This document shows positions 1-10,330 of a stretch of 17,590 bases of DNA, piece by piece. The position numbers and the translations under genes were made by a program. Position 1 is the first letter of the stretch. Each line of letters begins with the position of its first letter. The notes below the pieces were generated by a model. The model worked only from the letters and a program-made list of their open reading frames with translations. It did not search any database and was not told the origin of the DNA. Source of the stretch: Conidiobolus incongruus B7586 (taxonomy: Eukaryota > Entomophthoromycota > Entomophthoromycetes > Entomophthorales > Conidiobolaceae); the NCBI GenBank assembly GCA_000697335.1, contig JNEM01009196.1, positions 1 through 17,590 of the forward strand, read 5' to 3'.

Positions 1-1613
1 ATATTATTAATTTATTTCTCCTTAGTTTATATTAATGTTTATATTTAATATTTATTATAAATTAATATCATTATTTAATTTCTATAGTAATATATAATAT
101 AAAATTTAATAACCAAGCTAATTGGGATTATTATATTATAATATGTTATTAATCAAAAATATAAGAAATATAAGAAATTATCTTTCTAAAAGAATTTTTC
201 AAATTTATTTTATTTTTATTATTAAATTCTAATTTTTAAAAAATTTCATTTTATTTTAATAATATTTAAGTATAATTATTATTTTCCTTTAATCTTGAAA
301 ATTTAGCCTACCTATTTAATTATAGTTATGAAAGCTTTAATAGAATATCTATGATTAAACACTATACCTTAATCCCAGTAATATAATATATTCATATATT
401 GCTCTATTACATTATGTTATAAGTATTATTTAACTAATATATTAAATTTTATTTTAATTTTAATCAAACTTAATAATAATTTAATTAATTTTTCACCAAA
501 CATTAGAATTAAAAATAGGAATATTAGAAATTACCTTTTTTAATATTTTATAAAAATTAAATTGATTAATATAATAAATCAAAAAATTATTATAAAAATA
601 ATCAATTAAAGAACTAAATAGCAAACACAATCTCAAATGCTTTATAATTATCGAGTTTGGTTTATGAAATTTTATTCAAAATGGTCAAATTTGTATTAAG
701 TATAGTACCAAGACAAAAGTTTACTTAAGGAGTCCAAATGAATAAAATTTTATCAACTAAATCTATATATATTATAAATAATATTAATTAATCCAATAGT
801 ATTATAATATAAATTTCAAAATACTTTACATAATATGGATCTTATACAACTTAGCTGAAAGTAATTTGGTATAATTGTTTGGATAAGTAATTCATTTTCA
901 TACATAAATAGCATTTGAATAACATAGCTGATATCAATATCAGCCTCTATTTGAAATCTTTTATAGTCAGATAATCAACTCGAGTATATTTTACACTTAT
1001 TTATTAACTAAATGTGAGTTTAATAATATTGATAAACCCTAATTAATGAAGAATAAATTTTTATTAAAACTTCTAATGTATTTTAATCTTATTAATATTT
1101 TTTTAAATCTGATATTTCATAATATAAAAAGTATAATAGAATTAAATAAGGGTAGATTAACTAGACCAGAGTTTAATAGTTTTGATCTATACATTTATAA
1201 GTGTTGATATAAGTTATTTAATTGATAGGACAAAAAGTTATAATTATAGGATCTATTCGAGGATAATATTATTTTTGAAGAATAAAATGAAAAGCAGATT
1301 AAAATTTTACATATTGTTTGTATAACATTAATAACAATTAATCAATATATTTATATTTTAACCATGCTGATAATTTAGAATTAATAAGCTCTTTCATTTA
1401 ATCAAAATTGATAATGGATAAATAAAATAATATTGAAAAAGATTTTTGAACTTTTATTAATCAAAAAAGGAAATATCATCCCAAATATACAATTTTAGAA
1501 GCTTAATGACTTGGATTAATGGATCTTATCTCATATACTTTTTAAATACTAGCATGTGATGTGACTTGATAGCGATAAAGTGTAAATAATAGCAAATCAA
1601 GGGACTTTGATCC
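1..1613. other. AT-rich non-coding DNA upstream of ILV1
   Basis: No open frame of coding character is visible on either strand and stops are dense in all six frames. The only structures seen are AT-rich runs and a short dyad at 927-944. Slightly less AT-rich patches near 640-750 and 840-960 show no recognisable gene, tRNA or transposon fragment. The stretch probably holds the distal ILV1 promoter towards its right end. Confidence 0.6.
927..944. repeat. Short inverted repeat (8-bp arms)
   Basis: The arms GCTGATAT and ATATCAGC are separated by two bases, making an almost perfect dyad with G/C ends in an AT-rich background. It lies about 780 bp upstream of the ILV1 start. It could be a binding site for a dimeric regulator or a chance palindrome; no known ILV1 regulator site (Leu3 or Gcn4 type) matches it. 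Confidence 0.3.
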
Positions 1614-1620
1614 TATAAAA
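1614..1620 (+). promoter_or_regulatory. Candidate TATA box of ILV1
   Basis: TATAAAA, preceded by CC, sits 107 bp upstream of the ILV1 ATG in the least AT-rich part of the upstream region. That spacing is normal for a fungal TATA promoter. The base composition is so AT-rich that chance TATA-like strings are common, so this rests on position and on the exact consensus. Confidence 0.35.
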
Positions 1621-1640
1621 TACCTACTAATCATCCGAAG

Positions 1641-1730
1641 ATGGAAATACACTGTAGCATGAATCATGTTGAATCATTATTTTCATTAATTGATTTAAGA
1701 CTTGAATATATAAATCAAGCATCAATATGA
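1641..1730 (+). promoter_or_regulatory. Possible upstream ORF overlapping the ILV1 start codon (ATGA)
   Basis: A 29-codon frame starts at ATG 1641, with an in-frame internal ATG at 1659, and ends at TGA 1728-1730. That stop overlaps the ILV1 ATG (1727-1729) by two bases as ATGA. Nine of the 29 encoded residues are Ile, Leu or Val. If the transcript starts upstream of 1641 or 1659, ribosomes would end this frame exactly on the ILV1 start. Translation would then depend on reinitiation, leaky scanning, or use of the next in-frame ATG at 1763. The frame is visible in the sequence; its transcription and any regulatory role are inference. It may lie upstream of the true start site. Confidence 0.35.
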
Positions 1731-3601
1731 ATCAATACTTCTTTATTGCAAATTATTTAAATATGACACAAATTGATTATAACCATCCTGAAGATTATTT
1801 ACCTTTGATCTTAACAGCTCCTGTCTATGATGTATGTGAAGAAACGCCACTCACAAAAGCTAAAAATTTATCTACCAAATTCAATTGCAATTTTTTGCTT
1901 AAAAGAGAAGATTTACAACCTGTGTTCAGTTTTAAATTAAGAGGCGCATATACTTGTATGAAAAACTTGACTCCTGAAGAAAAGGCTAATGGTGTTGTTG
2001 CTTGTTCAGCTGGTATACTATTTTATATCAAAATATTCATATTTATTAACTTTTGTGAAAATAATTAGGTAATCACGCTCAAGGTGTTGGTAAGTAATTG
2101 ATCACTGTTCAATAATTTTGATTATATATTAATCCTGTAAATAGCACTTGCTGCCCAAAAGCTGGGAATCAATGCAAAAATTGTCATGCCTTTAGCTACA
2201 CCAGCAATTAAGTGGGAAAATGTCCAACGATTGGGGGCAACTGTAGTCTTGTACGGCAATGACTTTGATGAGGCAAAGAAAGAGTGTATGCGACTCGTTA
2301 AAGAAGAAAATCGCACCAATATTCCTCCTTATGACCATCCTCAAGTTATTGCTGGTCAAGGTACAGTAGCTGTTGAGATCTTACGCCAGTGCTCAATGAG
2401 TCAAATCGATACTATATTTTGCTGTGTAGGAGGTGGTGGCTTGATCTCAGGTGTTGCTGCTTATGTAAAAAGACTTTATCCTAACATCAAAATCATTGGT
2501 GTTGAAACAGTGGACTCCAATGCTATGTTTGAAAGTCTCAAGGCTGGGAAACCAGTTGAGCTTCAACAGGTTGGATTGTTTGCCGACGGTGCAGCGGTTC
2601 GTTTGGTAGGCAACGAAACTTTCAGATTATGCTACGAGTATTTGGATGGGCATATCTTGGTAACAAATGATGAGATCTGTGCTGCTATCAAGGATATCTT
2701 TGAGGATACAAGATCCATCGTTGAACCTGCAGGGGCTCTCTCAGTCGCAGGGCTTAAAAAATGGATCAAGATCAACCAAGAGACGAAAATATCGCTAGAC
2801 TCTCTCAAATTTACTCCTACGACAGATCCTAACCATCGATTCCACTATGCTAAAAATTATGATCTACTCCTCTCCGACAATTTCGTTCCGTCAAAACCTA
2901 CAGATCAACCTCCCACTCATATTGCCGTCACAAGTGGTGCTAACATGAACTTCAATCGATTGCGATTCGTTGCAGATCGTGCCGAATTGGGTCTCGAGAA
3001 GGAAGCATTGATCTCTGTGGTTATTCCTGAGCGCCCAGGTGCTTTTATTGCATTGCACAACTTGATACTGCCTAGAGCTGTCACATCATTTGCTTATCGT
3101 TACACGGATCCTGAACATGCTTATATTTTCATTTCATTTTCATTATTAGACCCATCTCAGAAACAAAAAGAAATCGAAGAGCTATTTGAGCAACTAGAGA
3201 AAAACGGAATGCAAGCAACTGACCTTACAAATAATGATTTGGCCAAAGATCATGGCAGATTTTTAATTGGAGGCAGAGCTTCCGTTCCTGACGAACGTTT
3301 ATATCGATTTGGTAAGTTTGATCAGCTCTTATAATTGCATGTTTATTGACTAATCTTTTGCTTAGAATTCCCCGAAAGACCTGATGCTCTTTTTAACTTC
3401 TTAAAGGGATTGAAATTTGGCTGGAATGTATCATTATTCCAGTATCGTAATACTGGAGGAGATACAGGAAAGGTGCTAGTAGGAATTCAAGTTCCTGAAC
3501 AAGATTTAACAGAGTTTAACCAATTCTTAGTTCAATTGAATTATCCCTGGATAGATGAAACGAATAACTATGTATTTACCAAATTTTTAACTCAACAATA
3601 A
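1727..3601 (+). CDS. ILV1: Threonine deaminase (L-threonine ammonia-lyase, biosynthetic), four exons
   Basis: PLP enzyme that deaminates threonine to 2-oxobutanoate, the committed step of isoleucine synthesis. Exons read as 1727-2012, 2069-2089 (21 nt), 2145-3311 and 3366-3601. Introns are 56, 55 and 54 nt with GT..AG ends. The sum is 1710 nt, giving 569 aa. Visible motifs: PLP-lysine motif SFKLRGA (Lys about 70), CSAGNHAQG spanning two splice junctions (about 93-101), glycine loop VGGGGL (about 197-202), and SGANMNF (about 366-372). Two C-terminal ACT-type regulatory modules begin near [10 protein letters not shown] (about 395) and EFPERPDAL (about 492), the usual site of isoleucine feedback. 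A segment of about 37 extra residues compared with yeast Ilv1 lies between the catalytic and regulatory parts (about 318-361). The N-terminus lacks an obvious Arg-rich mitochondrial presequence. ATG 1727 is the first in frame; ATG 1763 (MTQ, 557 aa) starts closer to the conserved core and is a real alternative. Family assignment is secure. Confidence 0.96.
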
Positions 3602-3602
3602 A
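3597..3602 (+). terminator. AATAAA overlapping the ILV1 stop codon
   Basis: The TAA stop (3599-3601) lies inside an AATAAA hexamer. This may act as a poly(A)-positioning element, with cleavage expected within a few tens of bases downstream. In such AT-rich DNA the hexamer can also arise by chance. Confidence 0.3.
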
Positions 3603-4838
3603 TTAAATTTGTCTGTCATTTAATATTAATACAAACTTTATATTTGAACAATTAAATGCATTTTTTATATTATAAATTTATATACATTTATTCCTCAAAA
3701 TTCAATTTGAAAAGTCGCCCTAATCCTCCTTAATGTGAATTAAAATTAAGTACCCTCTCCTCTCCCCTGACAATTAAAATGAAATCATTGACTATACCCA
3801 ATCAGATAAGTGGTGATGCCTATTTTTAATTCAGATTGATAAAGTTAAATAATCTTAATTTTAATACTTGATTAAATTAAACAAATTAATAACAATGATC
3901 CCATAATATTATTAATTATTTATATAAGTTTTATTTTATTATTTCAAAATATATATATATATAATTAAAAAAAATTTTTAAAATGATATAATTTTTAATA
4001 ATTAAAAATAATTAATATTAATAATTATATATATTTTTAAAAAAAAATTTTCTTTTTTTTTAAATTTTTATATTATTTTTATTTCAAATTTATTAAATAT
4101 AATATTATTAATTTTATTTTTGGTTTATCCCCCCCCCTTTTATATTATTTATTAAATTATCACTCTATATAAAGGTATTTATTTAAATTTTATTTAATAT
4201 ACTTTATTCAAATTAAATAATATTAAAATTTATTAAAATTGTAAAATAAATTAATTATACTTTTTTATATTATTACATTTCAATTTTTATTTTATTGATT
4301 ATTTATATTAAGTTAAAAATAGGTTAATTTATTATTTTATAGTACCATATTATATCGTAAACTTCAAATATTTAATATTATATTTATATATAACTAATAA
4401 TCTATAATAAATAATATTTATTCAAAAATATATATTGTTTTTTATTATTATTATATTACAATCAAAATGTCCACTCAATCAATTTTAAAGTTCAAATTAT
4501 AATGTATTTGATTAAATTTTATATTTAGTTACTTTATTTAGTAATATTATGTATAACATTTTCAAGATTGAAATATTGAACTATATATTTACTATTCGAT
4601 AATAGAGTAAAATTGAAAAATTGATTAATGTATCGAAATATTTAGATCATATATATATATATATATATATTAATTGCAAGCCAATTGTAATATTTATAAA
4701 AAAAATATAATTGCTGAGTTTGAAAATGAAAATTTGTTTGATCTTGAAAATGATCGTTTTATAATTCGAATTAATTATTTAATAATATTTATTTTTACCA
4801 ATGGAGATCCTATTAATTAGTAGTAAAAGTATTATAAA
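3603..4838. other. AT-rich spacer with homopolymer and dinucleotide runs
   Basis: No gene is seen. The spacer contains an AT-dinucleotide run near 3949-3962, a nine-C run at 4129-4137, long A and T runs around 4030-4080, and the (AT)11 run listed separately. A C-rich patch at about 3717-3770 follows ILV1 and probably belongs to its 3' flank. Confidence 0.6.
4649..4670. repeat. (AT)11 microsatellite
   Basis: Eleven uninterrupted AT units make the longest perfect dinucleotide run seen in the window. Length variation between isolates is likely. Confidence 0.9.
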
Positions 4839-4970
4839 ATGAATGCAATTAAATTCAAATCATTAATAGGACCATTAAACGTTAGATTATTAGTTAATGA
4901 TGACGGAGGGATGTTGAAAGGAAGTCGAGATATTGATGATGCCCAACGGATGGCGGTTATTGACAAATAA
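4839..4970 (+). CDS. Small ORF of unknown function (43 codons), doubtful
   Basis: ATG 4839 opens a 43-codon frame ending at TAA 4968-4970, with an in-frame TAA just upstream at 4824. Its second half is clearly less AT-rich than the surrounding spacer and encodes a mixed, soluble-looking peptide rich in D, G, R and K (for example GGMLKGSRDIDD then AQRMAV), unlike the Ile/Asn/Lys/Phe mix expected from random AT-rich DNA. It lies tail-to-tail with the surface-protein gene, 34 bp from that stop codon. I do not recognise the peptide. It could be a small protein, the last exon of an unrecognised gene, or simply the 3' UTR of the minus-strand gene read in antisense. Confidence 0.25.
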   Translation: MNAIKFKSLIGPLNVRLLVNDDGGMLKGSRDIDDAQRMAVIDK

Positions 4971-5004
4971 ATTAAATAGTTGATCAAGTATTAAAATGGC
5001 GTGA

Positions 5005-6246
5005 CTAAGGATTGGGCGGCCTACTCGGAGGAGGGGGTTGGATGGGTGATTCGTCTGATTCAGTTTGTATGGTGAGTTTTTTGGGTTGAACGTCTTGCAA
5101 GCCAACACCTTCCCTCTCGAGCTCTTCTTCAAGTCGCTGCTTTGCCAAGTTGGATGGATATTGTTGTTGATCTGTTGTCCAACTAGGCTTTCGCATCATA
5201 TTCCTGAATGTTTCACTAAGCATCTGAGCATCAGTTGAGCTTAGATTGGTATTAGGAGCTAATGGTGTCGTTGAATTTTGAGTTTGTGAACTATCACGAG
5301 AAGACATCACCATAGCTGTATTTGGTTTAGATGAATTATCTGCATTGTTTTCCAAAGCAATGACTCCAGATGGACCAGCTCCCTTTTCAAGTTGGCCAGC
5401 ACTTGCTGCTGCACCAGCGACTGCTGGAGGTGCTTCATTTCTCTTTGATAACAATACATATATAATTGTGACAACAGTGACCAATCCTGTAAGAGATGCA
5501 ATAACAATTAATGCAATGCTATATGGGGGTAGAGAGGAGCCTGATGGCTCAGAGGTTGGAGTAGGTGTAGAAGAAGGGGTAGTAGTGGTTGTTGAAGAGG
5601 TTGTTGAAGTTGGAGTAGGAGAAGATAATGTTGTTGGAGTTGGTAAACCAGGAGGTTCTGTATCGACAACTGAAAAGATAGGACTTTGGACAGGGTTTTG
5701 ATTTGCTGAACCAGCAGGCGTAACTACATAATAGGCCTTTTTTTCTATGTAATTGAAGCCTGGTTCTACTTTAGCATTTTTATCGAATTTGTAAAATAAA
5801 TCTCGACTAAAACTGAAAGAGATTTTTCCATTTCTGTTTTGAATCCCTAGTTCCTCATAAACTGGGTCCCTAGGATCTTCTACTAGATATACTCTAAGAT
5901 CAACAAGGCTTGTAACCACGAATTCAGGAAACAGGTGATTCCAGACAAGTAAATGTTTATCGTTTAGTCTCCAGATATCAGAAGATAAAGGAGAACAATA
6001 TGGCCCATGATCACTACAAGATCGAGAGTTATCTATAGAGAACGATTAGTACTGTTAAAAGCTTCATTCGTGATAAATATATTTACCTGTATTTATTGAA
6101 GTAAAATTAAAACTAGTGTAATTTGAAGGAAGTGGAGTTGGTGTTGGAGTAGGTATATCTTGAGATAAATAAACTGAAACCAGTATGCATAGTGTTAAAT
6201 ATATTGACTGGAGACCCCTCCTATTTAACTGTAGTAGAGGCAGCAT
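5005..6246 (-). CDS. Predicted type I cell-surface membrane protein with Ser/Thr/Pro stalk, two exons
   Basis: Exon 1 is 6246-6087, the intron is 6086-6033 (54 nt, GTAAAT donor, TACTAAT branch site, TAG acceptor), and exon 2 is 6032-5005. The protein is 395 aa. Order: hydrophobic signal peptide (about 13-28); a Thr-Pro repeat and two N-glycosylation sequons (NYT, NFT, about 31-50); an extracellular part with two early cysteines and a WRLN..LLVW then DLRVYLVED pattern (about 60-178) that resembles a Kre9/KNH-type Ig-like fold; a low-complexity Thr/Ser/Pro stalk (about 179-220), probably O-mannosylated; one transmembrane helix (about 224-249) followed by KR; and a cytoplasmic tail of about 145 aa ending in a proline-rich motif (IQPPPPSRPP) that could bind SH3, WW or profilin partners. 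The layout matches fungal wall-facing sensors or adhesins, but no named family is certain. The frame continues upstream of the first internal candidate start near 5919, so the exon 1 ATG, which supplies the signal peptide, is chosen. Confidence 0.8.
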
Positions 6247-6760
6247 GAAATATGAATTATTTGGTAACGTTCAATGATGTGAAACTAAAATTCAAGTATC
6301 GCACCAAAGAACAGAGTGTTAAATAAAAAGCAAAATATAAAGGAATTAAAATTAATACACAAGAACGAAGGTTAAAGAGTGTCTACTTGTCTAAGTAATT
6401 GGTATTTATAAATCAGTTATAATTTATATATAGTCCCAAAATGTCAGTATTCTTTTAAGACAATAGCGTAAGCTTTAAATAAGATAAGATTATAAGACAA
6501 AAGATATACACAATATGAATTTAAAGATGATATTACTCTAAAATAAACCCAATAAAAAATAAAAGAAAAGATAAAGGTAAATAACCAAGTAAAAAGAGTC
6601 AGTATACCAATTCTTTACACTCCAAAATCTGAAGAAGAAAAACAAACCAGTTCAAAGAAGCTCAAACGCTGGAATATAATTGAAAATCACTAACACCAGT
6701 TGAAATATAGATAAAGAAGATCAAGAGATGTTAATTAGTGTTCACTTGAATTTCCAATCA
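6247..6760 (-). promoter_or_regulatory. Probable promoter and 5' leader of the surface-protein gene
   Basis: The sense (minus) strand is pyrimidine-rich and the plus strand is short of T over about 500 bp, a strand bias not seen in the neighbouring desert. This is typical of fungal promoter or leader regions. A TATATAAAT-type box on the minus strand lies at about 6422-6431, about 180 bp before the ATG. No coding frame is evident. Confidence 0.4.
6422..6431 (-). promoter_or_regulatory. Candidate TATA box of the surface-protein gene
   Basis: The minus strand reads CTATATATAAATT across this site, about 180 bp upstream of the start codon. It is a good TATA consensus within a biased promoter-like region. 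AT-richness makes chance matches likely. Confidence 0.3.
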
Positions 6761-6765
6761 CACAT

Positions 6766-6805
6766 CCCCCCCCCTCTGACCTCCACTTCCCCCATTCCCC
6801 CCACC
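6766..6805 (-). promoter_or_regulatory. G-rich tract, possible G-quadruplex, upstream of the surface-protein gene
   Basis: The plus strand carries C runs of 9 (6766-6774), 5 (6789-6793) and 6 (6797-6802), so the sense strand of the downstream minus-strand gene carries G6, G5 and G9. These runs can supply four G3 tracts with short loops. It stands out sharply in AT-rich DNA and lies about 520 bp upstream of the ATG. A regulatory role is inference. Confidence 0.35.
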
Positions 6806-8249
6806 AACATCAATTAGTTACAGCTAAGTTCAAAGTTTATTCCCATCAGAATTATTTACACCAATTCTATTTCCATTTAAGGCATTCTCATTTCAATCCA
6901 ATTATCACTTCAACCTTAATTCTATCATATATTACACAATAATTAGTTTTAATTTCAATCATCTGTACGATCAATATTATAAGATATATCTATAATATTT
7001 TTAATAGTTCAATATTACATTACTCTTGATATATATGGTCTTATTGTTTATCTTCATTAATATGTTAAATATCATAATAACACTTAAACACCAAGTAATT
7101 ATTTCGAATAACTTGACATCATTTGAAAAAATATCTTAAAACCAATCAGAAACAATTTTCAGTTTATCCACCTTTGATTGGTCTAAGCTCTTCAATTTAA
7201 AATTTTAATCAAATTGTTCAAATAATAATTATGTGCATTTTTTGCACAGTTAACTTTTGTATTTGTTATTAAGTTAAATATAAAATAGAAAATCAATAGT
7301 GATAGTCTTTAATTATTATAAAATTTTTGTTTATACTCGATTAAAATTCTTTAATATTAAATAATTATAAAATTAATTTATCAATTTAGAATTTTTATTT
7401 CAAATTTAACCTTACATAAATTATATTATAGTTTTATTAACCACACTTTAATATATATCAGTCAGAAGTATTAACAATAATAATAAAAGTATTATATTAT
7501 TTTATAAATTCATGTAAAAATTTAATATAGATTAATAGCAATACTTTGATGTTATTACAAGTTTCTTTATTCAAATATAAAATTTGATTTGATTTAAAAA
7601 TTAAAATCACTTATTTTGGAAAATCTAATATTAAATAAATTTTTATTGATGTGTGATAAAGGAAATTAAAATAGTATTTATTTATTGTTGAATGACATTA
7701 ATATTGAATATTTATTTAATTTTATATGATAAAATTGTAGAATTCAGTAATTAATTTATTGATTAGTTGAAATTATGTTTGTATTAATATTCTATGAATA
7801 GATTTCAGTTGAAAAATTTACTAATTACACATCTTCACTTAATTCTTATTCTTACAATGTGAACAACCCCAAAATTTTTAGTTTACACTATTCGTTTATA
7901 AATAATTTACCCCACATTACTATAAGACACTATTATCGCTTATTTTTATTCTATAATCTTATGCTGGAGAATTCTATTAATATCGATTATATCTGTATAA
8001 TGTAATATTGATAAGCTTTGACTGTGGCAGTAGCAATTGATGGGTGTAGAATGATAGGTATCGTTTAAAGATAAAAAAGATAATATTAAGCTTAGTGTTT
8101 GTTTACATTGAGAAAATGTATTGATCAAATTTTTTCTATTCTCCCCCTAAATTTAAATTATTCTCAAATCATTAAATCATACATAAATTCTGTGTTTATA
8201 TCAAATGTTTTAATTAAAGAATGTAAAATGCTCTGAAATTGATGATTTA

Positions 8250-8322
8250 TGATATCATATTTCTCTTTGATTATTATTGTAAATAAGAATAATCATATTA
8301 TCATTAGTAAAATATGATATTA
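8250..8322. repeat. Nested imperfect hairpin
   Basis: An outer 11-bp perfect stem (8252-8262 with 8310-8320, extendable by a G-T and a T-A pair) encloses an inner 8-bp stem (8268-8275 with 8288-8295) and a 12-nt loop. The unpaired bulges differ in length, so this is not a simple palindrome. It could be a structured RNA or a tiny inverted-repeat element. AT-rich DNA gives such stems by chance, so confidence is low. Confidence 0.25.
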
Positions 8323-10330
8323 AAGTAATTATATATTAGAGATATAATAAACGTAATGCTGGAGTAATCATAGGCGTTTTCCATTATAGCAATGATATGA
8401 TATTATTGAGCTTGGCAAGAAAATTTTTTACCCAATAGATTTCATCTGACTAATCTATTTTTAAAATTTTGAATAGGATTTGTGTTAATTTTAAAGTTTA
8501 AATCTTTAAAATTATAATGAAAATTTGATAAAATTGAATTTGAAATAATTTATGGAGTTTGAATATCTCAATTTAGAATCATTGCAAACATTAAAATCAA
8601 ACTATTCAACTCAGTTATAATTCAGTTTAAGGATATGGGTTCTTATGTTTATGTTTCGCATTCTTATCATAGTTTTATATCAGTGATTAATGATTTCAAT
8701 TCTTTAGCAAGTTGAATCAATTTCAATATTATACTTCTTTTGATATTTGAATTACTGATTACCAGTTTATGATATTTCACAATATAGCCTCCAATTAATA
8801 CTAACAATAATAGAATATATTTAATAATTTTAACCAATCATTCTTTTCTTTTAATATACGTTTTATTATCTAAATATTTTGTGACATCTATTTGCATAAT
8901 ATTAAAATAATCATTCATTTCGAAAATTTCAAACTATATATAATATTAAATTATTAGATTAAAGAATCTATTATTTATATTAGATTTATTTTTTAATTAA
9001 TGTATTATGTAGATCATTATTGAGATTAATGATTTTAATTATATTATAAAAATATTTATATATTTAAATTTTTCAAATTATGAACTAATTTCATATTTAA
9101 AATAATGATATATTAATATTGTTTATTTTAATGTTGGTGAGATTTAATTGGATAAAATTAAATTAAAATGGATATTCAATTCTATAATTAACAATTATAT
9201 TGAAAATTAAGTTAGGTGAAATATTGGCAAATTTAATAGAATTGATCGATATATATGTTTAAGTAGTAAATGGTATTATATATCAATCAAGAAAATTTAT
9301 AAAATATAATGAATCAAAAATATCCAAAGTATTTGATTACACAGTGGCTAATATTGGTGTCTTTTTAATATACTTAAATTTATTATAGTGTTAATAATTA
9401 TATATTATTATAACCAGCTTTTTATTTATATAGATACTAGATGAATAAGACAATTAATGAAGGTTATTACAATTCAAACTCTCATCTTATTCTATTTTTA
9501 AAGTTATTTAATTTTATCGATATTTCGGAGTTTTTGGCTGTACAACTCATAGATAAATATTCAATAGTACATGCCATTATTTAAATAATTTATGATAAAT
9601 ATTGTGGATTGTTAAATTTAAGATCAATAATTAAATATTTTACATATTGAACCTATAAACGTGGTAATATAGGTGCATGAGCTAGATAAAATTTATTTTT
9701 CACTTTTATATTTTTAAAGCAAAATGTATTTAAAGAAACTTGGATTTTAACCAAGAACAAATGCTTTTTTATAGCATTAGGTGTTTTATGGTTAAATCTG
9801 CTTATAAAATTGCTTTAACAAATACTAACCTTATTTTTTATAATTTTTGTATTTGAACAAAGAAATCTCATGATTTTTTTTATTATGGCAACATTATACA
9901 TTTGATTATTGAACAATGTTTAATAAGTTAAAAATCAGAATAATTTTATATATCTAAGCTTTTTATTATTAAAAATATTGAATATTAGTCATTTTAATTA
10001 ATTCATTAATAACAATTGGTATTTCAATAAACTTTATTGCTAGATCATTATAAAGCATTAAAGTTTATTAAAATTAAATACAATTGATTATTATTAAATA
10101 TACTTTATATTGTTTAATATTAATGTTATTAGTCTAATCTATCAATTAAAATCAACTCATGAAATCAATAAATTAAAAATACGCCAAATAATATTTGATA
10201 ATCAGCAGTATGCATAGTGTTTAATAATACCAGGATATTGATATATGATTAAAAGATAATTTGAAGGATTTCGATAATTAATGAATAATGAGGATCTTAT
10301 TATTTCTATTAGATGAAGAATGAAGTCAGA

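Noticed and set aside
5345-5701. 118-codon plus-strand frame rich in Val, Gly and Glu
   Set aside because: It is the antisense reading of the Thr/Ser/Pro stalk and the Ala-rich tail of the surface protein; low complexity explains its openness.
7946-8128. 60-codon minus-strand frame in the desert
   Set aside because: It has no motif, no splice context and no coding-like composition beyond chance; no support for a gene.
8635-8715. 26-codon plus-strand frame in the desert, rich in Ser and Tyr
   Set aside because: It is short, isolated and of a composition expected by chance.
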